NCBI GenBank assembly: GCA_013112555.1
Contig: JABFGK010000002.1
Span: 62,001 to 126,000 of the forward strand
Direction: 5' to 3'
DNA from: Planctomycetota bacterium
GTDB taxonomy: Bacteria > Planctomycetota > Phycisphaerae > Phycisphaerales > UBA5793
DNA length: 64,000 nucleotides
Shown: positions 8,277 through 18,131 of the stretch, one piece after another
Numbering within the stretch: the first letter of the stretch is position 1
Layout: each line of letters starts with the position of its first letter
Translations under genes and position numbers: made by a program
Notes under the pieces: model-generated
Database searches by the model: none
What the model saw: the letters and a program-made list of their open reading frames with translations, nothing else
What the model was told of the DNA's origin: nothing

Positions 8277-9689
8277 TTATTCAAAGCGATGAATGCGGAG
8301 ATTGCTCAGAGTACAAGTCCTGGGACTTGCAGCCTGAAAGCGCAGAATACGGCCATTCATGCTGCCAATGGCGATGGTCCAGCGTGCATCGCCGAAGCGA
8401 TCGGCTCGTGCCCTCCAGTACCAGCAGGGGAAGGCCATGTCGACGGACAATCCGTTGCAGACGGGCAATGTTGCTTGCCCCTCGCTCCAGCCGCCGATGA
8501 GATAGAGGGGGCTGTTCGGCTCGGCTCCATCGACACAGAACCGGCTTTGTCTATAGGCATCGCCTGGAGCCGGTCCTGCAAGGCGCATGGCGTCGGGTGG
8601 GACTGCTGTCATGCAGTACATGGTCCGAATGCCGGCGTTGTCACCGGTTCCGACGACGCTCATGTCGTCATTGACTCCGAGCGCCGCGATCAATCTCCAG
8701 CTATCACATCCTCCCAGGAGTCTCTCGAGGACGTACATCTTGCCGTCATCCCAGAGAAACATCTCAACCTCCTGGGTGTCTCGGTTCCAGCACCGCCCGA
8801 CGACCTGCCCGGTGTTGTTGATGGCGGTGGCCGTGCTGTCGGTCATCTCATCAAGCACGCCGAGGCTGACCATCCCGTTGTCAGCATCCCAGATGTATGC
8901 CACTTCATTCCCGTCGGGCGTGGTCGCCCCTCCGACGACCTGACCAAGGTCGTTTACGGCACACGCAGTACTCTCAAGGCCACCGAAGGTCCCCGGGAAC
9001 TGATAGCCGCCAGCCTCGGTCCAGACGAAGGCTGTTCTGCCATTGCTGCCGAGCAGCATGCCGACGATCTGGAGCGGTTCGTGACTGTTGATTCCCCAAG
9101 CCTCACCAATCACGAAATCCGGCGGCAGCCCGAGATCGATCATTGTTTGTGTGTCATGCTTCCAGAAGTACGGATGGAGTTCGCCGTCTGCGGTGGTTGA
9201 TCCGCCTGCTGCATCTCCGGCTTCTGAGATGGCATTGACATAACTGAATGCTCCCCCGAGCGTTCCGACTGCGGTGGGCTGACCGTCAGCACTCCAGATT
9301 GTTCCGGTCATACTCACTTGATCTGCGGAGTACCCCCCAACGACACCGGAGTCATTGATTGACCAGCCGGAACTATGTGTCTGACCCTCGAGAGGCGGGA
9401 GGGCAACAGGAGGCTCATCCCCCGACACCCATGTGAACGCGCGGTACTCACCGTTGCCTTTGAGGAGTGAGGTTCCTACCGCGACACCGTGATTGTTAAT
9501 ATCGCGGACAGCGGCCATCCTCGTGATCTTCCCGCCGAGTGTCGGGATTCGGTCGGACACGAAGCGCGGGGCTTCCTGTGCCAGTGCCGCTGTTGCGACT
9601 GACAATGCAGCACACGCAGAGGCGAGAGTGATCGTTTGTGCGAGGGGCGCACACGATAAGCGGCTGCACGCGTTGAATCGCGAATGCAT
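8277..9689 (-). CDS. HAF-repeat secreted protein
   Basis: A 470-residue protein with a signal peptide (TITLASACAALSVATAALAQ) and then about six HAF repeats. Each is built on a pattern such as INNHGVAVG, INDSGVVGG, AVNDLGQVVGG or AINNTGQVVGR, plus an aromatic beta-strand such as AFTWVSGD or YIWDADNG. HAF repeats are thought to fold as extracellular beta-propellers, and no enzymatic role is established. The last ~100 residues are a divergent copy of the shared C-terminal domain (FCVDGAEPNSPLYLIGG). AGGAGGTATGTC precedes the ATG. A paralogue lies at 15182-16597. Confidence 0.8.
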   Translation of the reverse strand: MHSRFNACSRLSCAPLAQTITLASACAALSVATAALAQEAPRFVSDRIPTLGGKITRMAAVRDINNHGVAVGTSLLKGNGEYRAFTWVSGDEPPVALPPLEGQTHSSGWSINDSGVVGGYSADQVSMTGTIWSADGQPTAVGTLGGAFSYVNAISEAGDAAGGSTTADGELHPYFWKHDTQTMIDLGLPPDFVIGEAWGINSHEPLQIVGMLLGSNGRTAFVWTEAGGYQFPGTFGGLESTACAVNDLGQVVGGATTPDGNEVAYIWDADNGMVSLGVLDEMTDSTATAINNTGQVVGRCWNRDTQEVEMFLWDDGKMYVLERLLGGCDSWRLIAALGVNDDMSVVGTGDNAGIRTMYCMTAVPPDAMRLAGPAPGDAYRQSRFCVDGAEPNSPLYLIGGWSEGQATLPVCNGLSVDMAFPCWYWRARADRFGDARWTIAIGSMNGRILRFQAASPRTCTLSNLRIHRFE

Positions 9690-10103
9690 GACATACCTCC
9701 TGCCAAGACAGGTATCATCTTCTCATGTTGACACGTTACACAATACTATAGGTGCACGCTGTTATGGCGTGACACAACCGGCGCGACATCCCGAAACTGT
9801 TACGAGACCTGTTCAGTTCGTTGATGGCATCTCTCTCTTGATATGTGTATCCACCGAGTATACGGCAACTGAAGCGGATTACAAGGTTCGGTTTGCGATA
9901 TACGGCCCCAACACGTCGCAACCGAATGACTGTCACAGAGTTAGGTGTGCAAAAAAAACTATAGTATTCGTGCTCGGGTGTCAGTGTAAGGAAGCGAACG
10001 CGCGCAGAGATAGGCAATGATGCCCAGTCAGTGTAGAGCCATCCACTTCGTGTTGAGGTGGGCCGCTCGCAAAGGGCGACGTGAGGCACTGCTCCTGCGG
10101 ACC
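9690..10103. other. Intergenic region, 414 bases, visibly AT-richer
   Basis: No convincing gene on either strand. It contains a run of eight A (T on the minus strand) near 9952-9959 and, read on the minus strand, a TATAGTATTGTGTAACG stretch that could be the promoter of the HAF gene starting at 9689. Confidence 0.4.
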
Positions 10104-11966
10104 TTACCCCACGGATTCAAGTCCGTGGGCTTGCAGGGAGACGAGTTGCTTTCTAATAATGTCGACCATTCGGCGATTTGTCGGCCGGTCCTTCACAGCC
10201 AGGCGGAGCCAGCGCGAATCGACTCCGGTGCCCATGTTTGATACATCACGAAGAAACAGCCCGTGCTCACGGCAGCCGGCAATGAGGGATGAGACGTTGA
10301 GCGTCGAACCGCTCGGAATACGTGCCATGAGGAAGTTGGCCACAGCCGGGAGTACTTCCAGCCCGCACACATCAACGAGGCCCCGTGCCAGTTCGTTTCG
10401 ATTGTGATGTGTTTCGCGGTAGCGTTGCCCGTAGTACTCAGGATCGTTCAGGGCCCGGATGGCTGCCATTTGCCCCGGGAGGCTGACGGCCCAGGGTGGC
10501 GAGAATGGTCGGAGTTCGTCGATGACTGCTTGAGGGCCGCAGAGGTAGGCAGCGCGTACTCCACTGAGTGCATAGACCTTCGACATTGACTTACAGATGA
10601 CGACATTCTGACTGTGATGGGCGGCAAAGCGCTCCAATGCCTGTGACGACCCGACGTACTCGATATACGTTTCGTCGATCCAGACTCGGGTTCGGATTGG
10701 GACTTTCAGAAGGACGCGTTCCAGCAGCGAACGATCGAGATGCCTGCCGGTTGGACTGTTCGGGTTAACCAGGATAATGAGGTCATACCGTCCTTGAGCC
10801 CGGGTAGCGAGTTGCGCAGGATCGACATCGAAGTCGTTGTCGGCGTGTAGTTGGAGTCGATCGACGCGGCATCCGATGACGTGTTTGAGAATGTGCGCAT
10901 ACTCGCCGTACATCGGGTCGAGGATCAGAACTCGGGAGCATCGGTTGAGCCATCGTGGGAGTGCCAGATACATCAGATCACTCGAGCCGGCACCGGGGAG
11001 GATGTTCTCCGGCTGGACGCCGCGGGCGTGTGCGATGGCGTCGGTCAAGCCGGCACAGGTCGTGGGTGGAGACGTTTTGAGCAACCAATCGAGATCGGTT
11101 CGCAGTGCCTCGGTGACTGCCGGGGAGGGGTCGAACCAGGCGTCGAGGACGTCGGCGTTGATGATGTCGTGCCGCTTGTCGGTGGATGCAAGATCTTCGC
11201 CGATGGCCCGGAAGAACGCGCCGCCGTGATAGCATTCTCCGGCCTTGTTGAAAGGGACATCGAGTCGCCACTCGACGCGATCGCGCAGACGCCGGAGGGC
11301 CGATGTTCGTGCGCGGATCGTGTCGTTGAGTTGTCGGATGGTGGCATGCATCGCTTCGAAGTGAACGCGCCCGGATTGGATGTGTATTCCGATGGGTTGC
11401 AGGCCGAGGCGGTAGTACATGTCGATGATGTCATGTCGGCCGATGGCCATGATATGGGTGGCCCCGTGCGACTCGGCCCAGCGGAGAGCAGCGTACATGA
11501 GAAGGAAGGCAATGCCGCTGCCGCGCGAGGATTGCCTGACGGTGAGCAGGCGGATTTCGAACAGGCCGGCATCAACAGTGACGGGCAGCGTTTCGCGGGT
11601 CGTGTACTTGTCAATCGAGAAGGCACTGCGCGTCGGGTCCTCAGGATGAGGCGGGGTGATGCTGATACAGCCGACGAGTTGGCCGTTGACGGTCGCGGTC
11701 ATGAATTCGTTGAACGCATCAAGCGGATCGGAGAGTGCTCGCTCGGGGTTGACGTCGTGCTGGCCGAGTTCCTCGGCATAGACCTCATGGCGGAGGCGAG
11801 CCAGTTCCGAGCGTTGGTTCGGGTCGGCCAGTTCGATACGAACGAGGGAGGATGAGTCCCCGGGCGTGCCGACACCGGCTCCATTGGCTGGCCGGGGTGT
11901 GTCTGCCGGCACGGGGGCGATGAGTCGGAGGGCTGACGGTGGTGTTGACGAGAGGGTTCGCTGCAT
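10104..11966 (-). CDS. GNAT acyltransferase fused to a HisC-like aminotransferase
   Basis: A 620-residue two-domain protein. Residues ~40-225 are a GNAT/autoinducer-synthase-like acyltransferase (ARLRHEVYAEELGQ; IRLLTVRQSSRGSGIAFLLM gives the acyl-CoA loop). Residues ~245-610 are a fold-type I PLP aminotransferase resembling histidinol-phosphate aminotransferase: GAGSSDLMYLAL, LVNPNSPTGRHL, DETYIEY, and the Schiff-base lysine in CKSMSKVYALSGVRAAY. Substrate unknown. The combination suggests making then acylating an amino compound, or the reverse, but that is inference. AAGGAG precedes the chosen ATG; a longer frame to 12101 has no comparable site. A palindromic element overlaps the last codons. 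Confidence 0.8.
   Translation of the reverse strand: MQRTLSSTPPSALRLIAPVPADTPRPANGAGVGTPGDSSSLVRIELADPNQRSELARLRHEVYAEELGQHDVNPERALSDPLDAFNEFMTATVNGQLVGCISITPPHPEDPTRSAFSIDKYTTRETLPVTVDAGLFEIRLLTVRQSSRGSGIAFLLMYAALRWAESHGATHIMAIGRHDIIDMYYRLGLQPIGIHIQSGRVHFEAMHATIRQLNDTIRARTSALRRLRDRVEWRLDVPFNKAGECYHGGAFFRAIGEDLASTDKRHDIINADVLDAWFDPSPAVTEALRTDLDWLLKTSPPTTCAGLTDAIAHARGVQPENILPGAGSSDLMYLALPRWLNRCSRVLILDPMYGEYAHILKHVIGCRVDRLQLHADNDFDVDPAQLATRAQGRYDLIILVNPNSPTGRHLDRSLLERVLLKVPIRTRVWIDETYIEYVGSSQALERFAAHHSQNVVICKSMSKVYALSGVRAAYLCGPQAVIDELRPFSPPWAVSLPGQMAAIRALNDPEYYGQRYRETHHNRNELARGLVDVCGLEVLPAVANFLMARIPSGSTLNVSSLIAGCREHGLFLRDVSNMGTGVDSRWLRLAVKDRPTNRRMVDIIRKQLVSLQAHGLESVG
10107..10134. repeat. Palindromic element, copy 1, overlapping a stop codon
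   Basis: CCCCACGGA and TCCGTGGG pair around a short loop, followed by CTTGC. The inverted repeat includes the last codons of the aminotransferase fusion gene. Related copies lie at 12169-12196 and 23522-23550. Confidence 0.6.
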
Positions 11967-12168
11967 GGGGGATACTCCTTGCCCGCAGAATGGACAACAG
12001 AGATAGACAAGCAGCGTGCCAGTCAGCCGGGGGAGCATGAATCGTCGTCCTGGCACCGATTCGGCCTGTTTGATCGTGATAGCCGCGCACCGGCATGGCA
12101 CTCAATGAACGCCTCTGTACAGTGCGTGTACAGGGTGATCATTCGCCGGGAGTGGATGGTGGCGGGAA

Positions 12169-12196
12169 CCTCACGGATCCAGATCCATGGGCTTGG
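12169..12196. repeat. Palindromic element, copy 2, after the cytochrome stop codon
   Basis: CACGGATC and GATCCATG pair around a 2-3 base loop, followed by GGCTTGG. It lies just beyond the stop of the minus-strand multihaem cytochrome and could act as its transcript end. Confidence 0.55.
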
Positions 12197-12202
12197 GCAC
12201 GA

Positions 12203-14275
12203 TCAGCGTTTGATTGGGTCGGCACTGAGGGGCGAGACGTGGTTCGGGGGAGTGTTGTCATTGCCATGAATCGGTCGCTTACCCCAGGTGGTGCTTGCGA
12301 TTGCGTGGGGGAGTGCCATGTCGCTGTTGAGCCAGGCATCGAGATTGTTCCGGCCGGTGTCCTTGAGGAAACTGTTTGAGCGGTCATTGGCGAGATACAG
12401 GAACTGAATGTACTCCCAACTCGTCGGCTGATAGAGCAAGTCGATCGAAGCGGACTCGGCACCTTCCGGTGGAGTGAGTGTAAAGGTGTCCCAGTAGTCG
12501 AATGTGCCGCCCGGGCCGGGGTTGCCGTATTGGGTATTGGGCACGGGCAGCGCATTGCGCGTACGGGCATCGTCATACCGCAGGCCATAGGGAGGGATCC
12601 GGTTGTCGATGAGCACCGTGTTGTTAAGGACGAAGTGGAAGGTTTCGACTGCAGAGTCAGGGGGGCTGTCAGCCAGTTGTTGCAAAGTGAGTGCGACGTC
12701 GCCGGTGACGTGGTCATAGGTGAGTGGGAGATCGGGCGAGACGCCACCTGCCAGGAGTTGCTTTGCCCAGGTGCGGGTCATGCCCATGTCAACATGGTAG
12801 ATCTTCGTATTCGGATCATTGGGATTGAGGATGGTCTCGACATCGAGATCGCTGCCGTCGAGTGTGACGGTAAGTGTTCCATACGCCCCGTCTTCACGGA
12901 TGAGTTGGTTGCCGTGGTCATACCACTTGACGTTGAGCCACATGCGCCGGCCCTCGGGATACCCGGAGATGAGTTTGTGACCCGTCAGGTTCACGATACG
13001 GAGTGTGTTGCCGTCGAGTGAGAGTGAGGCTGCCCGATTGAGTGTGTCAAACACGCGGGATTTGCCGTCGGCGATGGCTGCCAGTTGCAGAGGAGACAAC
13101 GGTTCACCAAGTTGCAGGAGGCCTTGCTCATTGAGCCAGATGATGGCATCGGGTGCCCAGTAGTTCCCGCCGGTCAGGTCGTGCAGGGGAAGGTCGGTGC
13201 GCTCATCGCCGAAGCTGCAGCCCTGCCCGGTAACGGGTGGCAGGTGGCATGATTGGCAGGTAAAAAAGCGTGGTGTTGAGTCAACGTAGTCACCGTTGTT
13301 GCCCGAAAGCATGGCGCTTTCGTATGCATGCTGGATCGCCCCGTCTTGCAGTTCGGCCGGCAGCGCGTTGTAGTCAGCAACCCGGAGTGTGGGCCAGGCT
13401 GAACTCATATGCTCGCTGAAGGTTCGTTCGACGATGCCATATTGATAGGGGAAGTTGTTGAAGGCTGCCTTCTCCTCGATCGGACCGCCGGGTATGCCGT
13501 TGCGTACAACCGGGTCTGCACCGTCGAGTGTTCCGGAGTTATGTGCAAGATCGCCGACAGCCGGGTTCGAGACATCGTGGCACGAGCCGCAGAAGTTTGC
13601 ATCTCGATGGAAGTTGGAAGCAAGCATTTCGTGGTATGGGATGACATCGGAATACGGGCCGAGCATCTCATTGCCGCCCCAGAGCGAGAGCATGCCGCTG
13701 CCGTAGTAGCCGATTGCCGGGTTGCCGCCGTCGTTGGGGACGAAGGGCTGATGGGTATTGCCGACGTGCTCGGAGTTGTCGGGATTGGTCATCGTGTGGC
13801 AGATGGTGCATGTGACGCCGTCTGCTTCGGAATCAAAGAGGAAGGAGCCGTCAGTCGGTGTGGAGTGACCGTCAATCCACCCCCGTGGTGTATGGCATCG
13901 GAGGCAGAGGTCGCCTGAGCCGGGGACGTCCTGCTCGGCGATGGCCATGGCAGCCCAGAAGATTGGATCGCGTCCGGCATGGGCCATCATGCCGCCGGCC
14001 CAGTTGTGTGACGGCTCAACGGCCGAGTCGTACATGCCGTGACAGGCAATACAGGAATCGGCATGATCGAGGCTTTGGATCTCATTCGGCTGGGTGCCGG
14101 GTTGCTTGATTTCGTTCGGCGCTTCCTGGGCCAGCAGTGAGGTGGCAGCAGCCATCGGGGTGCCCGGTGGCAAAAGGACCGTTGTAGCCAGCAAGCCACA
14201 CGAGACGGCTGCGCCCCATGCGAGTTCTCGATGATAAGATCGGCTGTCAGTCTGTGAGTGTTGCGCGTGCTTCAT
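12203..14275 (-). CDS. Secreted five-haem cytochrome c family protein
   Basis: A 690-residue exported protein with five CxxCH haem-binding motifs, near residues 75 (CIACH), 124 (CLRCH), 156 (CTICH), 229 (CGSCH) and 340 (CQSCH). All five are in the N-terminal half. The second half lacks haem motifs and looks like beta-sandwich sequence. A signal or membrane anchor (WGAAVSCGLLATTVLL) is near residues 20-36. Planctomycetes encode many multihaem cytochromes of unknown electron-transfer role, and no redox partner is encoded nearby. The start has AGGGAA upstream. It is followed closely upstream by the CHRD-protein gene on the same strand (27-base gap). Confidence 0.85.
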   Translation of the reverse strand: MKHAQHSQTDSRSYHRELAWGAAVSCGLLATTVLLPPGTPMAAATSLLAQEAPNEIKQPGTQPNEIQSLDHADSCIACHGMYDSAVEPSHNWAGGMMAHAGRDPIFWAAMAIAEQDVPGSGDLCLRCHTPRGWIDGHSTPTDGSFLFDSEADGVTCTICHTMTNPDNSEHVGNTHQPFVPNDGGNPAIGYYGSGMLSLWGGNEMLGPYSDVIPYHEMLASNFHRDANFCGSCHDVSNPAVGDLAHNSGTLDGADPVVRNGIPGGPIEEKAAFNNFPYQYGIVERTFSEHMSSAWPTLRVADYNALPAELQDGAIQHAYESAMLSGNNGDYVDSTPRFFTCQSCHLPPVTGQGCSFGDERTDLPLHDLTGGNYWAPDAIIWLNEQGLLQLGEPLSPLQLAAIADGKSRVFDTLNRAASLSLDGNTLRIVNLTGHKLISGYPEGRRMWLNVKWYDHGNQLIREDGAYGTLTVTLDGSDLDVETILNPNDPNTKIYHVDMGMTRTWAKQLLAGGVSPDLPLTYDHVTGDVALTLQQLADSPPDSAVETFHFVLNNTVLIDNRIPPYGLRYDDARTRNALPVPNTQYGNPGPGGTFDYWDTFTLTPPEGAESASIDLLYQPTSWEYIQFLYLANDRSNSFLKDTGRNNLDAWLNSDMALPHAIASTTWGKRPIHGNDNTPPNHVSPLSADPIKR

Positions 14276-14302
14276 CTTTCGTTCCCTACCCGTGTCGTCG
14301 GC

Positions 14303-15109
14303 TTACGGCAATACTGCAGATGACAGCGTGTTGGACTTAACAGAGTCCTGGCCGTTCGGCCCACGGCGTATAACTGCCTGAGTCCAGATGTCGATTGTGG
14401 GAGCAGATGAGGGGATCTTAATCTGCAGGACGGCCGTCCCGGAGGCGTCGGCCCGGGCACTCCCGATGATCGAGATGCGTGGCAGGATATCGATGGTCAT
14501 CCCGCCGAGTTGTGAGATCGGTGGGCTGTCACCGAGCCCCTCATCGGAGTACAGGACGGTAACAGTCTCGCCGGCTTGAGCACCGGAGACCTGAAAGACA
14601 GCGGGGCACCCACGGGCAATGGCTGTGTGTGAGAGCCGTGGGCCGGCGACGATCTGGCCTCGTACTTCACCGCTGGGCCAATCGATCGTGTGGACCATGA
14701 TGAAGGTGCCGTCGGTCGTGAGGTTGAACTCCGTGTCCTGCGGGTATGGGACGTCGGTCATGACCCGGCGCATGCCGTCGCCCTCGACCGACCAGTCCTC
14801 GACCGGACCGAGGTTAATATTCCAGGGGCCGCTGAAGCCGAGTCGCCCGACGTGGATGTGTGAAGCCGTCCAGGTGTCAGGCGTAATGCCATGGAGCATG
14901 ACATCGAGGTCCAGCAGGTTCGTCTCATCGTCAAAGCGGAGTATGCCGTCCCCGGTGGCGAGCGAGTTTGTTGGCGGAGTGACCTGCTGCCCGTCAAGGG
15001 AGCAGGTGAGGTGCCAGACATCAGCGTGGGCGTTGCTTGTCGAAAGACATACAAGTGCTGCGGCACCGACTGTGGCTGCGATGTATTGTAGGTGGTGGCC
15101 GAATCTCAT
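14303..15109 (-). CDS. CHRD-domain secreted protein
   Basis: A 268-residue exported protein. After the signal peptide (AATVGAAALVCLSTSNAHA), residues ~30-155 form a CHRD (chordin-like) domain: LDGQQVTPPTNSLATGDG, ASHIHVGRLGFSGP, and HTIDWPSGEVRGQIVAG are the usual beta-strand and His-containing signatures. The last ~95 residues are the shared C-terminal domain (CPAVFQVSGAQAGETVTVLY). CHRD domains in bacteria occur in exported proteins of unknown function. GGGAG precedes the ATG at 15109; the longer frame to 15139 was rejected. Confidence 0.85.
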   Translation of the reverse strand: MRFGHHLQYIAATVGAAALVCLSTSNAHADVWHLTCSLDGQQVTPPTNSLATGDGILRFDDETNLLDLDVMLHGITPDTWTASHIHVGRLGFSGPWNINLGPVEDWSVEGDGMRRVMTDVPYPQDTEFNLTTDGTFIMVHTIDWPSGEVRGQIVAGPRLSHTAIARGCPAVFQVSGAQAGETVTVLYSDEGLGDSPPISQLGGMTIDILPRISIIGSARADASGTAVLQIKIPSSAPTIDIWTQAVIRRGPNGQDSVKSNTLSSAVLP

Positions 15110-15181
15110 CAGACTCCCTCTCTCTATTCCTCTTCTCAAATCGTTCAGGACGCCATGCGTTTGTGAGTGGGCGCTCGCTTG

Positions 15182-16597
15182 CTAGTAGAAGGTCCACATG
15201 ACGGCCGTGGCCACATCACAGGTGGCCGGCTCCCATGCCTGGAAGATCACAACTTTGTATTTGGCCTGGCTCGGAACCAGTTTGTCAAACACGGCATGGC
15301 CTCGGGCATCGGCGATGGCTGAGTCGAGGAGGGCCGGTGTCTGAATGTCGAACACGGCCCCGGGACAGTTGGGTACGTCGAAGGTTCCCCAGTTAAAGCC
15401 GTAGACAAAGATGACTTCGTTGCCGGGTGTCGCGCCGGCACAGTCAAACGTATTCACCTCGCCGGAGTTGCCGGGAATCGGGGTCGTCAATGTTAACAAC
15501 GGTTCGAGGAGAAACGATTGGATGTCACCGCTCTCATGCCGGCCGTAGCCGATGATTTCGCCGATATCACTGATGTCGGTTGCTTCGGTGAGCGAATCCC
15601 ATTCCGAACCGGGCACGAGGATTCCGTTCAGGTTTGAGATCACGCCGAGGCGCCAGGCCGTCGCATGCCAATCCTGACTTCCTTCGTGCCAGGCAGCGCC
15701 GACAACCTCGTCGGCCTCGTTGATCGCATTCCCATGGGCACTGGAGCCGCCGAGTGACGGCAGTGCGGTCATGAGTCCGTCGCGATAGAGAAAGGCAGCG
15801 GGATTCGCATCATCCACATCCGTCCAGCCCGTGACGCTGCCGATGTCGCTGACAGCCGTTGCTTTGCTGCTGCCATTGGCTGCCAGACTGCCGAGGTTCC
15901 GAGGGGTGTGGTTCGGGCCGACCCAGGCGATCGCGGTCCAGGTTTGGGTCGTCGGATCCCAGCCGGCCCCGGCGATGTCCCCCGTTTCACTCAGGCCGAC
16001 GGCCTGACCTGACACCATCGCATCGGGCAATGCGAGTTTGCGTGCCGTGCCATTGGACCACAGGTAGGGCAGTTCCTTGCCGAGTGACGGGACGACGGCA
16101 GAGCCGACCACCTCGCGTGCATTGTTAATATCATTGGCGAAACTGCGTTGTGCCGCCGGATGCTCGATGACGGGCGTGAATACCCCGTTCGCCCACACGG
16201 CAGCCTGTTCGAGTTCGGTCGTGTGGTCGATCATCCAGCCGGCCACCTGGCTGTGGTCATTGATGCCGGCTGCGAGAAAGGAGGTATCGGGCAAGGCCGG
16301 GCCGAGGTCGGTCATGGAGCCGGCCTCCCAGAGAAAGCCATGCCAACGGCTGGTGTCGGGGTACCAGCAATAGCCGGTCACCTGTCCTTTGTTATTGACC
16401 GCGGTCGCGATGGTCGTGGTGGCCCCGGGCAAGGTGCCGAGGTTATGGACGATGTAGCCGGGATCATGGGCACGTGCGCCGGGTGTGAGCGCTGCGATCG
16501 CCAGCATCGATGACGCGACAGCCGGCCAGACCGACCGCCGACGCCATGTGCGCTGGTGAACTGCTTCACATCTTGGCCGAATGCAACCCATCTCCAT
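15182..16597 (-). CDS. HAF-repeat secreted protein, paralogue of 8277-9689
   Basis: A 471-residue exported protein with signal peptide (WPAVASSMLAIAALTPGARA) and about seven HAF-type repeats (AVNNKGQVTGYCW, GINDHSQVAGW, DINNAREVVGS, AVSDIGSVTGW, AINEADEVVGAAW). The end carries the shared C-terminal domain in good form (FDCAGATPGNEVIFVYGF, VPNCPGAVFDI). The repeats probably form an extracellular propeller; role unknown. The start is weakly supported: there are two candidate ATGs two codons apart and no strong ribosome binding site. Confidence 0.8.
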   Translation of the reverse strand: MEMGCIRPRCEAVHQRTWRRRSVWPAVASSMLAIAALTPGARAHDPGYIVHNLGTLPGATTTIATAVNNKGQVTGYCWYPDTSRWHGFLWEAGSMTDLGPALPDTSFLAAGINDHSQVAGWMIDHTTELEQAAVWANGVFTPVIEHPAAQRSFANDINNAREVVGSAVVPSLGKELPYLWSNGTARKLALPDAMVSGQAVGLSETGDIAGAGWDPTTQTWTAIAWVGPNHTPRNLGSLAANGSSKATAVSDIGSVTGWTDVDDANPAAFLYRDGLMTALPSLGGSSAHGNAINEADEVVGAAWHEGSQDWHATAWRLGVISNLNGILVPGSEWDSLTEATDISDIGEIIGYGRHESGDIQSFLLEPLLTLTTPIPGNSGEVNTFDCAGATPGNEVIFVYGFNWGTFDVPNCPGAVFDIQTPALLDSAIADARGHAVFDKLVPSQAKYKVVIFQAWEPATCDVATAVMWTFY

Positions 16598-16652
16598 CGC
16601 CCGATCTTACCGTCTCATTTCAGAAAGTGTGGATCTCTTTTGGTGCCGTCGG

Positions 16653-18131
16653 TCAGTTTACCTGCTCATTGACGACATTGGTCTTGCCCTGATACTCACA
16701 GGCCTGAATCCAGACGAGTTTGTTCTTGGCAGCATTGGGCACCATCTTGCTCAGTGTCGCATCGCCGTTCACATCAGCCGTATCGGATCCAGCGAGGACG
16801 GGGTTGGCCAGGTCGAGCGTGACGTTCAGGGCTGCGAGATACGTTGATCCGGTCCCAGCAAGACTGTACACGAAGTAGACGGGCCCTGAGGCGGTGGCGC
16901 CGGTGACGTAGAGGTTTGCCATCTGGCCGGCAAAGAGCGGGTCGACGGAGAGCCTCATGTCATCGACGGCTTCGCTCGCATCAAGGATGAAGAGGCCGCG
17001 TTGCATATCGCTGGCAAGGACGGTGCCGCTTGGGAGGTAGGGGTAGACGTTCCAGTTTCCGTTGAAGCCGACACTGTTGTTCGAGGGGTAGGTATCAAAC
17101 CAGCCGGCCTCGACGGGATTGAGGCGATCAGAGGCATCAAAGATTCGGACGCCGGAGGTGTAGTTGGCCTCAAAGATGTAGTCGCCCTTGACATAGAGGT
17201 TGTGGTCAGAGGACGGCAGGCCGGTGGTGAACTCGCCGGCATAGGCGCTGTTGGGCAGGTCGCTGATATCGACGATGATGGTTCGGGTGGTGGGTTCGTA
17301 GCCATAGTACTCATCGAGTTCATCATCGACGTAGAGATAGTTGAGTTCCTCGTCGGCCCATCCCTGGTGGCAGTAGCTGAGGCCTGAGTAGGTGACGCGC
17401 TTTATGGTGGACATCGAGTTCTTGTTGGACGCATCGACGATATACAGCCCGTTCTCGCCGCAGAAGCAGAATGCAATCTCGCGCCCGTCGGGATACCTGA
17501 CAACCTGGGCATCGTGGATGTAGGATCCGGTCCATTGCCCGACGCGTACCGGGTTGGACGGGGTGGACAGGTCGTAGGCCACGAGGCCGCCGCCGTAGAT
17601 ATTCGATCCGACGGTGTAGAGATATCCGGTATCTGTATTAACAACGACATTATGTGACGTCCGCAGCCCATCGGATGTGACGCGGCGGACGAGCGAGACA
17701 GTGCCGTTATCGACATCGCTCAGGTCGATGACATCGATCCCTCCCCCACTTTCGTTGACGAAGTAGGCATAATCCTGGTAGACCTTCACATCGCCCCAGA
17801 GACTGTTCGTGTGGGAGACGGTATCAACGACGACGGGGTTGGCCGGGTCGGTCACTTCGACAACCGCCAGCGCATTGGAAATCCCCATGAGGGCATACTC
17901 GCGGCCGGATGCCGAGACGTAGCCCCAGCAGTCATTGCCGTTGTCGGCCCCGGTACCGAAGCCGGAGACCGTAATCTGATCATACATGGAGACTTTGTCC
18001 GAGGAATACTGTGCCGAGGCGGATGCAGCGACCAGTGTGATGGCCGTGGCCACCGCCGTGGTCGTCGCCAGGCGAGTCTGTGTGAGGCGGGCGGCACGAG
18101 AGCGGGTGTGAGCAGCGCGAGATACGGACAT
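16653..18131 (-). CDS. LVIVD / choice-of-anchor B family secreted protein
   Basis: A 492-residue exported protein with a signal peptide ending near ASASA. It has repeated propeller blades of the LVIVD kind, seen as AVVEVTDPANPVVVDTV, IDVIDLSDVDNGTV, LVAYDLSTPSNPVRVG, TIIVDISDLPNSAYAGE and VRIFDASDRLNPVEAGWF, with SHNVVVN and DHNLYVKG His motifs between blades. This matches the choice-of-anchor B family, which pairs one extracellular propeller with different C-terminal anchors. Here the anchor position is taken by the shared C-terminal domain (LYVTGATASGPVYFVYS). AAGGAGATC precedes the chosen ATG; a longer frame to 18278 was rejected. Confidence 0.85.
   Translation of the reverse strand: MSVSRAAHTRSRAARLTQTRLATTTAVATAITLVAASASAQYSSDKVSMYDQITVSGFGTGADNGNDCWGYVSASGREYALMGISNALAVVEVTDPANPVVVDTVSHTNSLWGDVKVYQDYAYFVNESGGGIDVIDLSDVDNGTVSLVRRVTSDGLRTSHNVVVNTDTGYLYTVGSNIYGGGLVAYDLSTPSNPVRVGQWTGSYIHDAQVVRYPDGREIAFCFCGENGLYIVDASNKNSMSTIKRVTYSGLSYCHQGWADEELNYLYVDDELDEYYGYEPTTRTIIVDISDLPNSAYAGEFTTGLPSSDHNLYVKGDYIFEANYTSGVRIFDASDRLNPVEAGWFDTYPSNNSVGFNGNWNVYPYLPSGTVLASDMQRGLFILDASEAVDDMRLSVDPLFAGQMANLYVTGATASGPVYFVYSLAGTGSTYLAALNVTLDLANPVLAGSDTADVNGDATLSKMVPNAAKNKLVWIQACEYQGKTNVVNEQVN

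Noticed and set aside
8100..9200. 366-codon plus-strand open frame
   Set aside because: It lies opposite a clear HAF-repeat gene whose repeats and signal peptide are well formed; the plus-strand reading has no such order.
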